Notes: generated by a model from the sequence alone, not told the origin. Counted from the first letter of the stretch, positions 33,423 through 44,203 are shown. The stretch: DNA of 64,000 nucleotides from Gammaproteobacteria bacterium (GCA_030828385.1 JAURCS010000011.1:1-64000); one strand, 5' to 3'. A program made the numbers and translations.

Positions 33423-34467
33423 GCGTGTACTTGTTATCAAGCTGACCTCCATGGGCGACTTGATGCATGCCCTCCCGGCCTTGACGGATGCTAGTGAGCA
33501 ATACTCAGGCGTTGAATTTGACTGGGTAGTTGATGAAGCATTTGCAGAAGTCCCTTCCTGGCATCCTGATGTAAAAAATATCTATACCAGTGCCCATAGA
33601 CGCTGGAAAAAGAATTTCAGATCATCCTGGAAAAAAAGAGAGTTCTCAAGGTTTTGGAATGATTTAAATATAAACGAATATGATGTGATAATTGACGCAC
33701 AGAATAATGTAAAAAGTGCTTTTATAAGTCTACTTCGTAAAGGCCATGTACATGGAATGGATAGCGCCAGTGTTGCAGAGCAGCCAGCATTTATAGCTTA
33801 TAAATACAGGCATTTTATAGAAAAAAATCAGCATGCTATTGCAAGGCAGCGGGAACTTTTTGCCAACGCTCTGGGTTATAAAATTCCGGATACGGCTGTC
33901 AATTATGGAATCAAGCTGGACGCGTTTAAATGCCCAACACTGCCATTTGAATCCCCTTTTCTATTCCTGGTACATAATGCCAGCTGGACAACAAAATTGT
34001 GGCCAGAAAAGTTCTGGTTTGAATTAATCGGCTTGGCAAAAGAAGAAAACTATAATGTTGTTTTACCCGGGGGAAATAGTGAAGAACTTGCAAGAGCTGA
34101 ACAGATTGCTTCGAAACATGACAATGCCTATGCCTTGCCCAGAATGTCATTATCAGAACTTGGCGGAATTATCAGCAAAGCAGACGGTGCGGTTTGTTGT
34201 GATACAGGTCTGGCACATTTGACAGCAATTACCGGAACTCCGTCAGTGACCATGTATGGGCCGACCAGTGTTGAGCTTATAGGAACCCATGGCTCTGGAC
34301 AGCAACACCTTGATGCTGAAAATCCAAATTTTCCCTGTAGTCCCTGCTATAAGAGAAGTTGTAAGTTTCAAGGCCAGGCAAGCGCCATGTCAGCCTGTAT
34401 GGATTCCTTTCAGCCAGTTAAAGTATGGGAAATTTTGTGCAATCAAATGAAAAAAGCTGCTGGCTGA
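33415..34467 (+). CDS. waaC: ADP-heptose:LPS heptosyltransferase I, with apparent ATC start
   Basis: WaaC adds the first heptose to Kdo2-lipid A. The GT-B fold is clear: VLVIKLTSMGDLMHALPAL is the N-terminal nucleotide-sugar glycosyltransferase strand and CCDTGLAHLTAITGTPSV is the ADP-heptose-binding region. The first ATG or equivalent (33451) would remove the first beta-strand (KRVLVIKLTS). The homologous frame extends to an ATC codon at 33415 (ATC AGT AAG CGT), with AAGAGG 7 bp before it. No ATG, GTG or TTG exists in frame between the upstream stop and 33451. Either ATC initiates, or the original ATG was mutated or misread. A nine-residue ORF (33393-33422) overlaps this start. Confidence 0.82.
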   Translation: MSKRVLVIKLTSMGDLMHALPALTDASEQYSGVEFDWVVDEAFAEVPSWHPDVKNIYTSAHRRWKKNFRSSWKKREFSRFWNDLNINEYDVIIDAQNNVKSAFISLLRKGHVHGMDSASVAEQPAFIAYKYRHFIEKNQHAIARQRELFANALGYKIPDTAVNYGIKLDAFKCPTLPFESPFLFLVHNASWTTKLWPEKFWFELIGLAKEENYNVVLPGGNSEELARAEQIASKHDNAYALPRMSLSELGGIISKADGAVCCDTGLAHLTAITGTPSVTMYGPTSVELIGTHGSGQQHLDAENPNFPCSPCYKRSCKFQGQASAMSACMDSFQPVKVWEILCNQMKKAAG

Positions 34468-34482
34468 AATAATGATGAAAAA

Positions 34483-35931
34483 TTAATTGCGCCAGAAGTG
34501 GGGTGAAAGTAATACCAGCAGTGTGAAGACCTCAAGTCTTCCCAGTAACATACCCAGACAAAGGATCCACTTCGCTGCAACCGGAACGCTGCCATAATTT
34601 TCCGCAACACCGCCGAGTCCTGGCCCCAGGTTATTAATGCTGGCACCCACGGCAGTAAAGGCTGTCGTAATATCGAGATCGACGGCAAGAAGTGCCAGCA
34701 GCATCACCATGTAAGCCATTACATAAACGGAGAAAAAACCCCAGACGGATTCTATCACCCGTTCCGGAACACGCTGGTTGCCTAACTTGATTGGAATTAC
34801 CGCATTTGGATGAATAAGTTTCTCAATTTCCCTGAAACCCTGCTTGATAATGAGTAATACCCGAATCACCTTCATACCGCCGCCGGTAGATCCCGCGCAA
34901 CACCCAATAATGGCCATATAAAACAATAAAAAGGGCAGGAAGGTTGGCCAGGAACTGAAATCCGCGGTGCTGAACCCGGTAGTAGTTGTAATGGAGACTA
35001 CTTCAAATATCCCTTTGAAAAAGGCATCCTCGAAGCCATAGGTTCCGGAAAAATACAGAAAGGGGACTGAGATAAGGGCAATTACCAACAACATGCCAAT
35101 ATAGAACCTGAATTCGGAATCATCAAAGTAATGCTTGATACTTTTGTGTTCCCAGGCAAAAAAGTGCAGGGCAAAATTCACTCCGGAAACAAGCATGAAT
35201 ACTGTCGCAATCATTTCAATAACAGCACTATCAAAAAAGGCAATACTGGTATCGTGAGTTGAGAAGCCCCCGATGGCAATTGTCGCGAAACTGTGGCCAA
35301 TTGCGTCGAAAAGTGTCATTCCTGCAAAGAAGTACGCCAGAGCACAAAGCATGGTTAGGCTAATATATATAAGTAGAAGCGCTTTGGCCGTTTCGGTTAC
35401 GCGGGGCAGCAACTTGTTGTCCTTGACCGGCCCAGGGCTTTCCGCGCGATATAACTGCATTCCGCCTATGCCAAGCATAGGCAGGATGGCGACAGCAATG
35501 GCGATAATGCCCATACCGCCAAGCCATTGAAGCTGCTGGCGGTAATACAAAATAGAACGGGGCAGCTGGTCAAGACCAGATAGGACAGTAGCACCGGTAG
35601 TGGTAAGTCCCGATATGGATTCGAAAAAAGAATCAGTGACTGACATTTGCAGGGATTCTGTAAATATAAAAGGAAAGCTACCGAACGACCCAAGCACGGT
35701 CCAGAACAGGGTGACTACGAGAAAGCAGTCTCGCGTCTTGAGCTCTTTATGATTGTGCATCACCGGTGCCCACAGCACAAAACCGGAAAGCAGGGTGACA
35801 AAAAATGTTGTCAGGAAGGATAAGATGACACCGTCATCGTAATACCAGGACACCAGCAGAGGTGGAATCTGGGCGCAACTGAAGATCATCAGCAGCACAC
35901 CTAAAATGCGAAAAATAACCGGCAGATTCAT
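34483..35931 (-). CDS. trkH: Trk potassium uptake system, membrane subunit TrkH
   Basis: TrkH is the potassium-translocating channel subunit, working with TrkA. The 482-residue protein is strongly hydrophobic, with the repeated membrane-pore-membrane selectivity-filter loops of the family, such as ISGLTTTGATVLSGL, ATIAIGGFSTHD and CCAGSTGGGMKV. The C-terminal GRLEVFTLLVLLSPHFW is the usual ending. It lies 54 bp downstream of trkA on the same strand. Confidence 0.95.
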   Translation of the reverse strand: MNLPVIFRILGVLLMIFSCAQIPPLLVSWYYDDGVILSFLTTFFVTLLSGFVLWAPVMHNHKELKTRDCFLVVTLFWTVLGSFGSFPFIFTESLQMSVTDSFFESISGLTTTGATVLSGLDQLPRSILYYRQQLQWLGGMGIIAIAVAILPMLGIGGMQLYRAESPGPVKDNKLLPRVTETAKALLLIYISLTMLCALAYFFAGMTLFDAIGHSFATIAIGGFSTHDTSIAFFDSAVIEMIATVFMLVSGVNFALHFFAWEHKSIKHYFDDSEFRFYIGMLLVIALISVPFLYFSGTYGFEDAFFKGIFEVVSITTTTGFSTADFSSWPTFLPFLLFYMAIIGCCAGSTGGGMKVIRVLLIIKQGFREIEKLIHPNAVIPIKLGNQRVPERVIESVWGFFSVYVMAYMVMLLALLAVDLDITTAFTAVGASINNLGPGLGGVAENYGSVPVAAKWILCLGMLLGRLEVFTLLVLLSPHFWRN

Positions 35932-35985
35932 TGTATTTCCGTATTACACCCTGATTTCTTGAGTATTCAGTGTATTTTCTGCCTG

Positions 35986-37359
35986 TTAAAAAAACGTCAA
36001 TCCGACCTGGAATAAGCGCTCCAGTTCGGAAATTCGTTTTTTATCAACCAGGAACATAATTACATGGTCATCGGTTTCAATAACAATATCATCATGGGCA
36101 ATAAAGACCTTGTTGTCCCTGACGATTGCGCCGATAGTGGTTCCTTCGGGCAAATCGATATCTTCAATTTGCTTGCCCACCACTTTTGAGGTGTGTTTAT
36201 CTCCATGTGCGATAGCCTCCATGGCTTCAGCAGCGCCACGACGCAGGGAATAAACATTCACCACATCGCCTCTGCGTACATGGGTCAACAGGCTACCAAT
36301 AGTGGCCTGTTGAGGAGAAATCGCAATATCAATTTCACCACTCTGGATTAGGTCCACGTAGGCCGGGTTGGCAATTAATGTCATAACGCGACCTGCCCCC
36401 ATACGCTTGGCCAGCAAAGAGGACATAATGTTGGCATCATCGTTATTGGTCAGTGCCAGGAAGATATCGGTATCCTCAATATTTTCTCCAACCAGCATTT
36501 CCATATCCGAGGCATCGCCATGCAGGACGGTGGTGGATTTGAGCTTTTCGGTCAGGTCCTTGCAACGCTCGTAATTCGTTTCAATTACTTTGACCCGATA
36601 GCTTTTTTCCAGCAGCGCCGCCAGACGTTCGCCGATATTCCCGCCTCCGGCAATCATGATTTTCTTGTAAGGCTTGTCCACGCGTCTCAGTTCGCTCATC
36701 ACATCACGAATATTTTCCCGTGCGGCAATAAAGAAAACCTCGTCGCCTTCCTCGATTATCGTATCACCAGCTGGAATAATAGGGCGGTTGCGGCGAAAAA
36801 TAGCTGCTACTCGGGTATCTACATTGGGCATATGTTCGCGCAGAGCTGAGATTTCCTGATTGATCAGAAGGCCACCCTGAGTAGCCTTTACGCCAACCAG
36901 TTGCACCAGGCCATCTGAAAAATCGAGTACCTGCAGGGCTCCGGGAAGGTCTATTAACTTCTGGATGTATAGAGAAACCTCCTGCTCCGGGCTGATTACT
37001 ACATCAATGGGGATGGCTTCCGTGCTGAAAAGTTTGGGTTCAGCCACATAGGAATTGGAACGCAAGCGGCAAATCTTTTTAGGTGTGCGAAACAGGGAAT
37101 AGGCAATCTGGCAGGCTATCAAATTCACTTCATCACTGTCGGTAATTGCGATGAGCATATCGGCATCACGAGCTCCGGCACTATCAAGCACCTCCGGATA
37201 AGATACCTGGCCTTCGACAGTGGCGATATCGAGACGGTCTTTTAATTCTCTGAGTTTGACCGAATTGGGATCAACGACAGTAATGTCATTGGCTTCCTTG
37301 GCAAGGTTTTCGGCCAGCGCTGCTCCTACCTTATTGGCGCCAAGTATTATTATTTTCAT
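35986..37359 (-). CDS. trkA: Trk potassium uptake system, NAD-binding regulatory subunit TrkA
   Basis: TrkA is the cytoplasmic gating ring of the Trk channel. The 457-residue protein has two RCK-N Rossmann domains, the first starting [20 protein letters not shown] and the second near residue 232 with [17 protein letters not shown]. Each is followed by a TrkA-C domain (one ends FFIAARE, the other [12 protein letters not shown]). It is 106 bp from rsmB and precedes trkH, as in Pseudomonas. Confidence 0.96.
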   Translation of the reverse strand: MKIIILGANKVGAALAENLAKEANDITVVDPNSVKLRELKDRLDIATVEGQVSYPEVLDSAGARDADMLIAITDSDEVNLIACQIAYSLFRTPKKICRLRSNSYVAEPKLFSTEAIPIDVVISPEQEVSLYIQKLIDLPGALQVLDFSDGLVQLVGVKATQGGLLINQEISALREHMPNVDTRVAAIFRRNRPIIPAGDTIIEEGDEVFFIAARENIRDVMSELRRVDKPYKKIMIAGGGNIGERLAALLEKSYRVKVIETNYERCKDLTEKLKSTTVLHGDASDMEMLVGENIEDTDIFLALTNNDDANIMSSLLAKRMGAGRVMTLIANPAYVDLIQSGEIDIAISPQQATIGSLLTHVRRGDVVNVYSLRRGAAEAMEAIAHGDKHTSKVVGKQIEDIDLPEGTTIGAIVRDNKVFIAHDDIVIETDDHVIMFLVDKKRISELERLFQVGLTFF

Positions 37360-37465
37360 GAGTGGCGAAAGCTCCTGCCGACTTCAGATGAGTAGTCTGA
37401 ATGATTATAGACAATTAGCACAAATGGCTGAATTGTCCTTATGAACAATGAAGGGGCGCAATTGT

Positions 37466-38770
37466 TTAATATTTTTCGAGTAAAGCATAGTAAAAACCGT
37501 CGAGCTTATCGGTTCCGGGCAAAAACTGTATACCGAAGTGGCAATTGTTTGGCTGCTGCTTATCCAGCGAAACGGCTCTGGCATTGCCTGTTCTGGCGAT
37601 AAACGCTTCTATATTGAGTTCATTTTCCCTACGCAAGACGGAGCAGGTGGAATAAAGTAATTTTCCTTCCGGTTTCAGGCATGGCCACAAGGTATCCAGT
37701 AACTGATGCTGAATTTGTATTAGCCGCTCAATATCGGTTTCCTGGCGCAACAACTTGATATCCGGATGGCGACGGATAACTCCGGTACCAGAGCAGGGAG
37801 CATCCAGCAGGATGGCATCAAAAGGTTTGCCATCCCACCAGCTGTTGGTATCAATAGCATCTGCACAAATGACGGAAGCCTCAAGGTTCAGGCGATCCAG
37901 GTTGTCATTGACGCGCTGCAAACGTTGCTCACTGTTGTCCAAAGCGATCAACTCAAGATTGCCTGACTGGTATTCAAGTAGCGCACAGGTTTTACCGCCT
38001 GGCGCAGCACAGGCATCAAGCACTCTGGCGCCAGCTGCGGGGGCCAAGAGGGAAGCTGACATCTGCGATGCTTCATCCTGAACGCTGACCATGCCATCGA
38101 AAAAGCCGGGTAACTCGCTTACATCGACCGGACTTTCAAGAATAAGGGATGTTTTACTGTGCTTACCAGTGTTGGCAGCAATACCGGCTTGCTGTAATAG
38201 CTCCAGATAATTTTGCCTGCTGGTAGCGCCAGTATTTACTCGCAATGTCATTGGGGCCTGCTGATTATTCTGATCCAATACAAGCTCAAACGAATCTGGC
38301 CAGTCTTTTTGCAAGGCATTAATTAGCCAGCGCGGGTGAGAGTAACGCGCGCTGGTGTCATCCTGTATTGCCAACTCCAGCGAGCCTTCTTCGCGTTGCG
38401 CCCGGCGCAATACGGCATTAACCAGTTTGCTGGCCCAGTTTTTCTTTAATAAACGTGTGAGCGAGACAGTTTCGTTGATAGCAGCATGAGCAGGGGTTCG
38501 CATAAACTTGAGCTGGTAAAGCCCCAGTAGAATCAGGCAATAAATATCATTGTCTTTTTTACGCAGAGGTTTATCCATCATTGATTGTGCGATGAAGTCC
38601 AGGCGCTGATACCAGCGGCACACCCCATAGGTATATTCTCGAATTAATGGCAAGTTTGCGGACGGGTTTTCGCGCGCCAGGGTCACTAGCAGAGAGGACA
38701 GGGAACCCTGTTGAGAAAGAAGTGATTTCAATACTTTTGTTGCAAGTAAGCGATTACTTATAGTGCTCAC
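37466..38770 (-). CDS. rsmB: 16S rRNA (cytosine-967-C5)-methyltransferase
   Basis: RsmB (Sun) methylates C967 of 16S rRNA. The N-terminal 140 residues form a NusB-like RNA-binding domain. The C-terminal half is a SAM methyltransferase with DACAAPGGKTCALLE, the first cysteine motif DAPCSGTGVIRRHPD and the second YSTCSVLRRENELN, typical of m5C enzymes. Its start overlaps the fmt stop by 4 bp (ATGA), so the def-fmt-rsmB genes are translated as a coupled unit. Confidence 0.96.
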   Translation of the reverse strand: MSTISNRLLATKVLKSLLSQQGSLSSLLVTLARENPSANLPLIREYTYGVCRWYQRLDFIAQSMMDKPLRKKDNDIYCLILLGLYQLKFMRTPAHAAINETVSLTRLLKKNWASKLVNAVLRRAQREEGSLELAIQDDTSARYSHPRWLINALQKDWPDSFELVLDQNNQQAPMTLRVNTGATSRQNYLELLQQAGIAANTGKHSKTSLILESPVDVSELPGFFDGMVSVQDEASQMSASLLAPAAGARVLDACAAPGGKTCALLEYQSGNLELIALDNSEQRLQRVNDNLDRLNLEASVICADAIDTNSWWDGKPFDAILLDAPCSGTGVIRRHPDIKLLRQETDIERLIQIQHQLLDTLWPCLKPEGKLLYSTCSVLRRENELNIEAFIARTGNARAVSLDKQQPNNCHFGIQFLPGTDKLDGFYYALLEKY

Positions 38771-39738
38771 TTTGTACGCTCACTGGCATTATTTCCCGCC
38801 AGATTTTCTCCGCATTGAAAAAGATCCGGATGCCCATTAAATACATCCTTAATGGCGGTTGGCCCTTTGCCCGGGAACTGAACTGTTTCGACCTGCAGTA
38901 TGCCTTCCCCACAGACGACGCGAATATTGTCATGAGCTTTTTCTATGATGGTGCCAGCGGTAGCGCCATTGGTGATGTTGAGGCTCTTTGCCTGAATAAT
39001 CCGCAATCGATCATTTTGATAATGACACCAGGCCGGTGAGCGTGGATAAAACGCCTGTACCTGATGTGCTATGGATAGGGCTGAATGCTGCCAATGAATG
39101 AAGGCTTCATCCTTGCTGAGCTTTTTTGCATAGGTCGCCAAAGAGTTTTCCTGTTGCCGGGCATTTGCCTGGTATGTAACTAGGTCGCCAAGCACTGTCG
39201 ACAAACCTTGCTGGCCAAGGCTGAGTAATCGGCTGGTCAGGGTTTCAGCATTGTCCCGATCACTAATCGGAGTATCCAGTTGCATTAATACAGGGCCAGT
39301 ATCCAGCCCTTGTTCCATTTGCATAATTGAAACACCGGTAGTGCTGTCTCCCGCAAGAATGGCTCTTTCGATTGGTGCCGCACCACGCCAGCGTGGTAAT
39401 AACGAAGCATGAACGTTAATACAGCCAAAGCGTGGGATTTGTAATATTTCTTCACTGAGGATCTGCCCAAAAGCCACTACTACCATGACATCGGGGGCCA
39501 GGTCGGCTAGCCGGGCTGCTTCATGATCCAGGTTTTCCGGTTGCAGGACCTGAATATTATTGGCTATGGCGACTTGCTTGACCGGCGTTGCTTGCAAATG
39601 TTTACCGCGTCCAACGCGTCGGTCTGGCTGACTGTAAGTAGCAATTACCTTGAACCCCTTTTGTATCAGGTCATGTAGATGACCAGCAGCAAAATCGGGA
39701 GTACCGGCGAAAACTATACGCAGGGACTTATCTGTCAT
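38767..39738 (-). CDS. fmt: Methionyl-tRNA formyltransferase
   Basis: Fmt formylates initiator Met-tRNA using 10-formyl-tetrahydrofolate. The N-terminal formyltransferase domain has RIVFAGTPDFAAGHL. The active-site sequence INVHASLLPRWRGAAPI supplies the Asn and His, and EQGLDTGPVL supplies the Asp. A C-terminal OB-like domain (from about residue 210) recognises the tRNA. The 323-residue length is normal. It is preceded by def and followed by rsmB in an operon. Confidence 0.97.
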   Translation of the reverse strand: MTDKSLRIVFAGTPDFAAGHLHDLIQKGFKVIATYSQPDRRVGRGKHLQATPVKQVAIANNIQVLQPENLDHEAARLADLAPDVMVVVAFGQILSEEILQIPRFGCINVHASLLPRWRGAAPIERAILAGDSTTGVSIMQMEQGLDTGPVLMQLDTPISDRDNAETLTSRLLSLGQQGLSTVLGDLVTYQANARQQENSLATYAKKLSKDEAFIHWQHSALSIAHQVQAFYPRSPAWCHYQNDRLRIIQAKSLNITNGATAGTIIEKAHDNIRVVCGEGILQVETVQFPGKGPTAIKDVFNGHPDLFQCGENLAGNNASERTK

Positions 39739-39756
39739 GGTGAATATGCCAGGGGA

Positions 39757-40278
39757 TCAGGCCGGGGTGGGTGATTTTTGCTGGCGATGTTCTTTCTCCA
39801 GCTTGGACTTTATGCGCTGGCGTTTCAGGGTGGACAGGTAATCCACAAAAAGTTTGCCATCAAGGTGATCAATCTCATGTTGAATACAAACAGCCAGGAT
39901 ACCTTCAGCCTCAATTTCAAAAGGGTTACCGTTTCTGTCCAGGGCTTTAATCAAGACTTTTCGGGGTCTGGTGACCATTTCGTAATATCCGGGCACTGAC
40001 AGGCAGCCCTCTTCATAACCGATGGGTTCAGGATCCAGCACAGTAATTTCAGGATTGATGAAAATTATCGGCTCGGCGTGGTCTTCAGAGATATCCATAA
40101 CCAGCATGCGCTTGTGCACATTGACCTGGGTTGCCGCAAGGCCAATACCCTCTGCGTCATACATGGTTTCAATCATGTTATCGAGAATTTCCCGAATTGA
40201 ATCATCAACAACTGCAACAGGTGCCGCCACTTTACGCAGTCGTGGGTCAGGAAATTCCAGTATCGTCATCAGGCTCAT
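39757..40278 (-). CDS. def: Peptide deformylase
   Basis: Def removes the N-formyl group from nascent proteins and is the functional partner of fmt downstream. All three metalloprotease motifs are visible in the 173-residue chain: [17 protein letters not shown] (metal-binding Cys) and [17 protein letters not shown] (two metal-binding His and the catalytic Glu). It is the first gene of the operon def-fmt-rsmB. Confidence 0.97.
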   Translation of the reverse strand: MSLMTILEFPDPRLRKVAAPVAVVDDSIREILDNMIETMYDAEGIGLAATQVNVHKRMLVMDISEDHAEPIIFINPEITVLDPEPIGYEEGCLSVPGYYEMVTRPRKVLIKALDRNGNPFEIEAEGILAVCIQHEIDHLDGKLFVDYLSTLKRQRIKSKLEKEHRQQKSPTPA

Positions 40279-40583
40279 AATAGATAAACTGCAGATTAAT
40301 AATTAAGTATGATTTGAGCAAAACAGGCCAAAATATTAGTTAACCATTGGCCTTGGTGGCAGCAATGATACGCGATTATTACTAAAAATTTTATATCTGT
40401 GTTGCACTCTTCTTTGGCAATAATCCTCTTTATGGGACTGAAAGCACAGAATGAAAGTCCTATCTACGTCACAATTTACCTAAAATAACCTTGCTAACTG
40501 CATAAAATCTCTGAACTTATTGTTACTATTGGCCGAATCATTATAGCTTGCCGGCCTGTTTAGTCTGCCTGACGAGGACAACC
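40279..40583. other. Intergenic region between divergent def and LysM genes
   Basis: This 305-bp stretch should hold both promoters. A weak candidate for the rightward one is TTGTTA (40520-40525) with TTATAG (40541-40546), only 15 bp apart. I see no gene, repeat array or RNA in it. Confidence 0.3.
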
Positions 40584-41683
40584 ATGACTAACTCCCTGAA
40601 AAAGTTTCTCCCGGTTTTTTTGCTTTTACAAGCCGTGTCTTTTATGGCGTTTTCTGCCGACCAGGTTCAGATTCGTGATGATGCGCCTGATCGCTATGAA
40701 GTCGTTGTGGGAGATACCTTGTGGGATATTTCGGGAAGGTTTCTGGAAGATCCCTGGCTCTGGCCGAAGTGTGGGAGCTTAACCCACAGATTGAAAATCC
40801 TCATCTAATTTATCCAGGCGACGTGATTGCCCTTGTTTACTCAGCAGATGGCCCGATGCTTACGTTGACACGGGGTGGCGACGAAACTACTGGCCTGCGC
40901 ACCATCAGGCTATCTCCTCAGGTGAGGAGACAGCCCATGAATGGTGCTGTCCCTGCAATTCCTCTGGATCAAATCAGTTCATTTCTCAAGGGCACGATCA
41001 TCGTTTCAGAAACAGAGCTGGAAAACGCACCCTATTTACTGGGTAACAGATCAGGCACTCTGTTGACTGACGATAACGAAGAGGTTTTTGCCAAGGGCAT
41101 CTGGGACGATGACATTAATGAATACAATATAGTCAGAAGCGGGCAAATATATACAGACCCTGAAACTGGCGAGATAGTTGGACTGGAAGGGAAGCATATC
41201 GGCACGGCCACCATCGTAAAGAGGCAAGGCAATAATGCCACCTTGTTGACTGCCAATATAGAAGAAGTCAGAAAAGGGGATCGTTTTATTGCCAGTTCTG
41301 GCAGCAGAATTGATTCCAATTATTTTCCGCGTCCACCTTCCTCCAGTATAGAAGGAAGTATTATCGATATAAGTTCTGGTCGCACAGTAGGCAACCTTTA
41401 TGACACCATTGTCATTAATCGGGGTAGCAGAAACAGATTAAGGGTAGGCAATTTGCTGGCCTTACAGAAACCGGATGTCGAGATTGAAGACGATATTGGC
41501 AAAGCCACTCTTGGCCAGCAGGTAAAACAGTCTCTTGGCTTCGGGAATGACAATATTGAAACCTTCAGTGGCGAAAAGTACGCAACAGTACTAATCTACA
41601 GAGTATTCGAAGGCGCCAGTCTGGGTATTATCCTTAGCGCAGAACAGGCGGTTCGGCTGGAAGATAGAGTCGTTTCTCCCTGA
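40584..41683 (+). pseudogene. LysM peptidoglycan-binding protein, frameshifted
   Basis: The first frame (from ATG 40584) gives a signal peptide (SLKKFLPVFLLLQAVSFMAFSA) and the first half of a LysM domain (YEVVVGDTLWDISGRFLEDPWLWP). The family then continues EVWELNPQIENPHLIYPGDV, which is found here in a different frame from about 40767 to 41683. One missing base near 40766 (CCG AAG where CCG GAA GTG is expected) explains the break. The downstream 300 residues are intact and uniform, without other lesions. The intact protein would have about 366 residues and be exported to the periplasm to bind peptidoglycan. In Pseudomonas the same gene stands between def and dprA. It is either a recent pseudogene or a sequence error. 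Confidence 0.85.
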
Positions 41684-41760
41684 ACCAAACAATGGTCATG
41701 GAAGACCAGCTTAAGACCTGACTAAAGTACCTGCGGCTGGTCTGAAACATTCAATTACGA

Positions 41761-42933
41761 TTGGTTACCACGGAAGGCAATCCAATTTCTTATCCCAACC
41801 ATCATTTCAAGGTCTTGCTCCCATGGCTAAAAATCAGCCATGTCAGTGGTATGCACTCGCGATTGTTTAACCGCTTGCTAACATTGCATTCAACTCCGGA
41901 AAATATTCTTGCCTGTGATTTTCAGACCTTAAGAAGTGCCGGGCTGGACAATAAGATGGCTCTGGAAATTAGCGAAATTGGCAGGGGCAGGCCGTCTGCT
42001 GAAATGAACGCGGCGTTGGATCGATGCCTTGACTGGTTAACGTCCCCGGACAATTTTCTGATTACCTGCCAGTCTCCACATTATCCTTCATTGCTAAGCT
42101 GTATCCCTGATCCGCCGCCAATACTGTATCTGAGAGGCAAGCCTGAGTGCCTGCACTTGCCTCTGATAGCAATGCTGAGTAGCAGGATGCCAAGTGCTGG
42201 TGGTAGGCGGGATGCGCAGCGTTTTGCAAGAGAGCTGGCAGCCAATGGACTGGGTGTTGTAAGTGGCCTGGCGATGGGAATTGATTTGGAAAGTCACAGG
42301 GGTGCCATAGCAGGGGGAATGGCAATGATTGCCGTATTGGGTACCGGTATCGATATTATTTATCCAGCCGCAAATCGGGACATGTTTGCCTCGGTGGCAG
42401 CGCATGGTGCTCTGGTAAGTGAGTTTAATCCCGGGACGCCCGCCCGCCCGCAACATTTTCCTCAACGTAATCGCATAATCAGCGGGCTAAGTCAGGGCGT
42501 ACTGGTGGTGGAAGCCGGAGTTAGAAGTGGTTCGATGATTACTGCTCGCTTTGCCCTTGAACAGGGCAGAGAGGTATTTGCCATTCCTGGTTCTATTCAT
42601 AACCCGATGGCACGCGGGTGTCATAAATTGATTGCTGATGGTGCCAAGTTGGTTCAATGCGTCGAGGATATACTGGATGAAAAGTTACTGCTGTCAGAAC
42701 AGCAAACTGCAGAGAACATTGGGGCAGCTGTGAGCCAGGAAGGTGGATCGTCTCAGCTGCCTGAGGCTTTGCTAAAAGTAAAACAGGCTGTTGGCTTTGA
42801 TACGGCTTCGGTTGAGCAGATAATTCTTGAAACACAATTGAATGCCAGGGATGTGACGGTGGCTCTGATGGAACTTGAGCTTAGAGGCCTGGTACGCAAA
42901 GAAAATAATGGCTACACATTAATGGAGTGTTGA
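41761..42933 (+). CDS. dprA: DNA processing protein DprA (Smf)
   Basis: DprA protects incoming single-stranded DNA and loads RecA during natural transformation; many non-competent bacteria also keep it. The 390-residue protein starts at TTG. It has an N-terminal SAM-like domain, the Rossmann-like core (GLGVVSGLAMGIDLESHRGA, VLVVEAGVRSGSMITARFALEQGR, IPGSIHNPMARGCHKLI) and a C-terminal winged-helix (LEQ-type sequence DTASVEQIILETQLNARDV). The usual GSR in the first DNA-binding motif reads SSR here (AMLSSRMPSAGG). It follows the LysM gene by 77 bp. Confidence 0.93.
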   Translation: MVTTEGNPISYPNHHFKVLLPWLKISHVSGMHSRLFNRLLTLHSTPENILACDFQTLRSAGLDNKMALEISEIGRGRPSAEMNAALDRCLDWLTSPDNFLITCQSPHYPSLLSCIPDPPPILYLRGKPECLHLPLIAMLSSRMPSAGGRRDAQRFARELAANGLGVVSGLAMGIDLESHRGAIAGGMAMIAVLGTGIDIIYPAANRDMFASVAAHGALVSEFNPGTPARPQHFPQRNRIISGLSQGVLVVEAGVRSGSMITARFALEQGREVFAIPGSIHNPMARGCHKLIADGAKLVQCVEDILDEKLLLSEQQTAENIGAAVSQEGGSSQLPEALLKVKQAVGFDTASVEQIILETQLNARDVTVALMELELRGLVRKENNGYTLMEC

Positions 42934-42935
42934 TT

Positions 42936-43055
42936 ATGCGCTACCGTGAAAAAGTGCGAGAATGCGCGCTTGAAATTGAGCGTCCGAAATTAATGGACAG
43001 TGTTCCTGATATTTTTTGCCTGCCTAATTTAACCGCTCCAGTGAGACTTAAATGA
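42936..43055 (+). CDS. Unrecognised 39-residue ORF after dprA
   Basis: MRYREKVRECALEIERPKLM starts a short ORF three bases beyond the dprA stop codon. It overlaps the next mini-ORF by ATGA. No family is recognised. Its place is where tsaC/sua5 stands in Pseudomonas, but it shows no similarity to that protein. It may be chance or a remnant. Confidence 0.2.
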   Translation: MRYREKVRECALEIERPKLMDSVPDIFCLPNLTAPVRLK

Positions 43056-43150
43056 TGGGCAATAAAAAGAAACTAATACGGGTATTTATTCGCAAGTATG
43101 ATTTTGATCAAAGGCAGAAGTTTTTGATTAATGGACAATTGGGCCGTTAA
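43052..43150 (+). CDS. Unrecognised 32-residue basic ORF before hemF
   Basis: MMGNKKKLIRVFIRKYDFDQ begins a very basic 32-residue ORF, overlapping the previous mini-ORF by 4 bp. It has no recognised motif. Coupling by overlap is the only sign that it might be translated. The rest of the gap to hemF (43151-43196) is short and AT-rich. Confidence 0.2.
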   Translation: MMGNKKKLIRVFIRKYDFDQRQKFLINGQLGR

Positions 43151-43193
43151 TAAAAAATAATGTTTTGAATAAATTAAGCAGTAAATGGAGTAG

Positions 43194-44108
<915 letters not shown>

Positions 44109-44149
44109 CTTTCAGTTTTCTTGCCGGCTTTGTAAGATCAGCAAGTAGC

Positions 44150-44158
44150 GGGGGGGGG
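44150..44158. repeat. Nine-G homopolymer beside a TATACT box upstream of aroE
   Basis: Nine consecutive Gs directly precede TATACT (44159-44164), a good -10 hexamer about 40 bp upstream of aroE. TTGTAA (44130-44135) lies 23 bp upstream of TATACT, rather long for a spacer. Loss of several Gs would bring it to the normal distance, so slipped-strand control is conceivable. Confidence 0.4.
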
Positions 44159-44203
44159 TATACTCTCTATTCACGATAATATTCAAAGCAAGAGGATGAT
44201 TAT

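Noticed and set aside
40755-40775. Programmed -1 frameshifting in the LysM gene
   Set aside because: The direction would fit, but there is no slippery heptamer or obvious downstream structure at the break.
40721-41683. The downstream LysM frame as an independent gene
   Set aside because: It begins in mid-domain with residues that do not fit any start, and the upstream frame supplies exactly the missing half; a frameshift is simpler.
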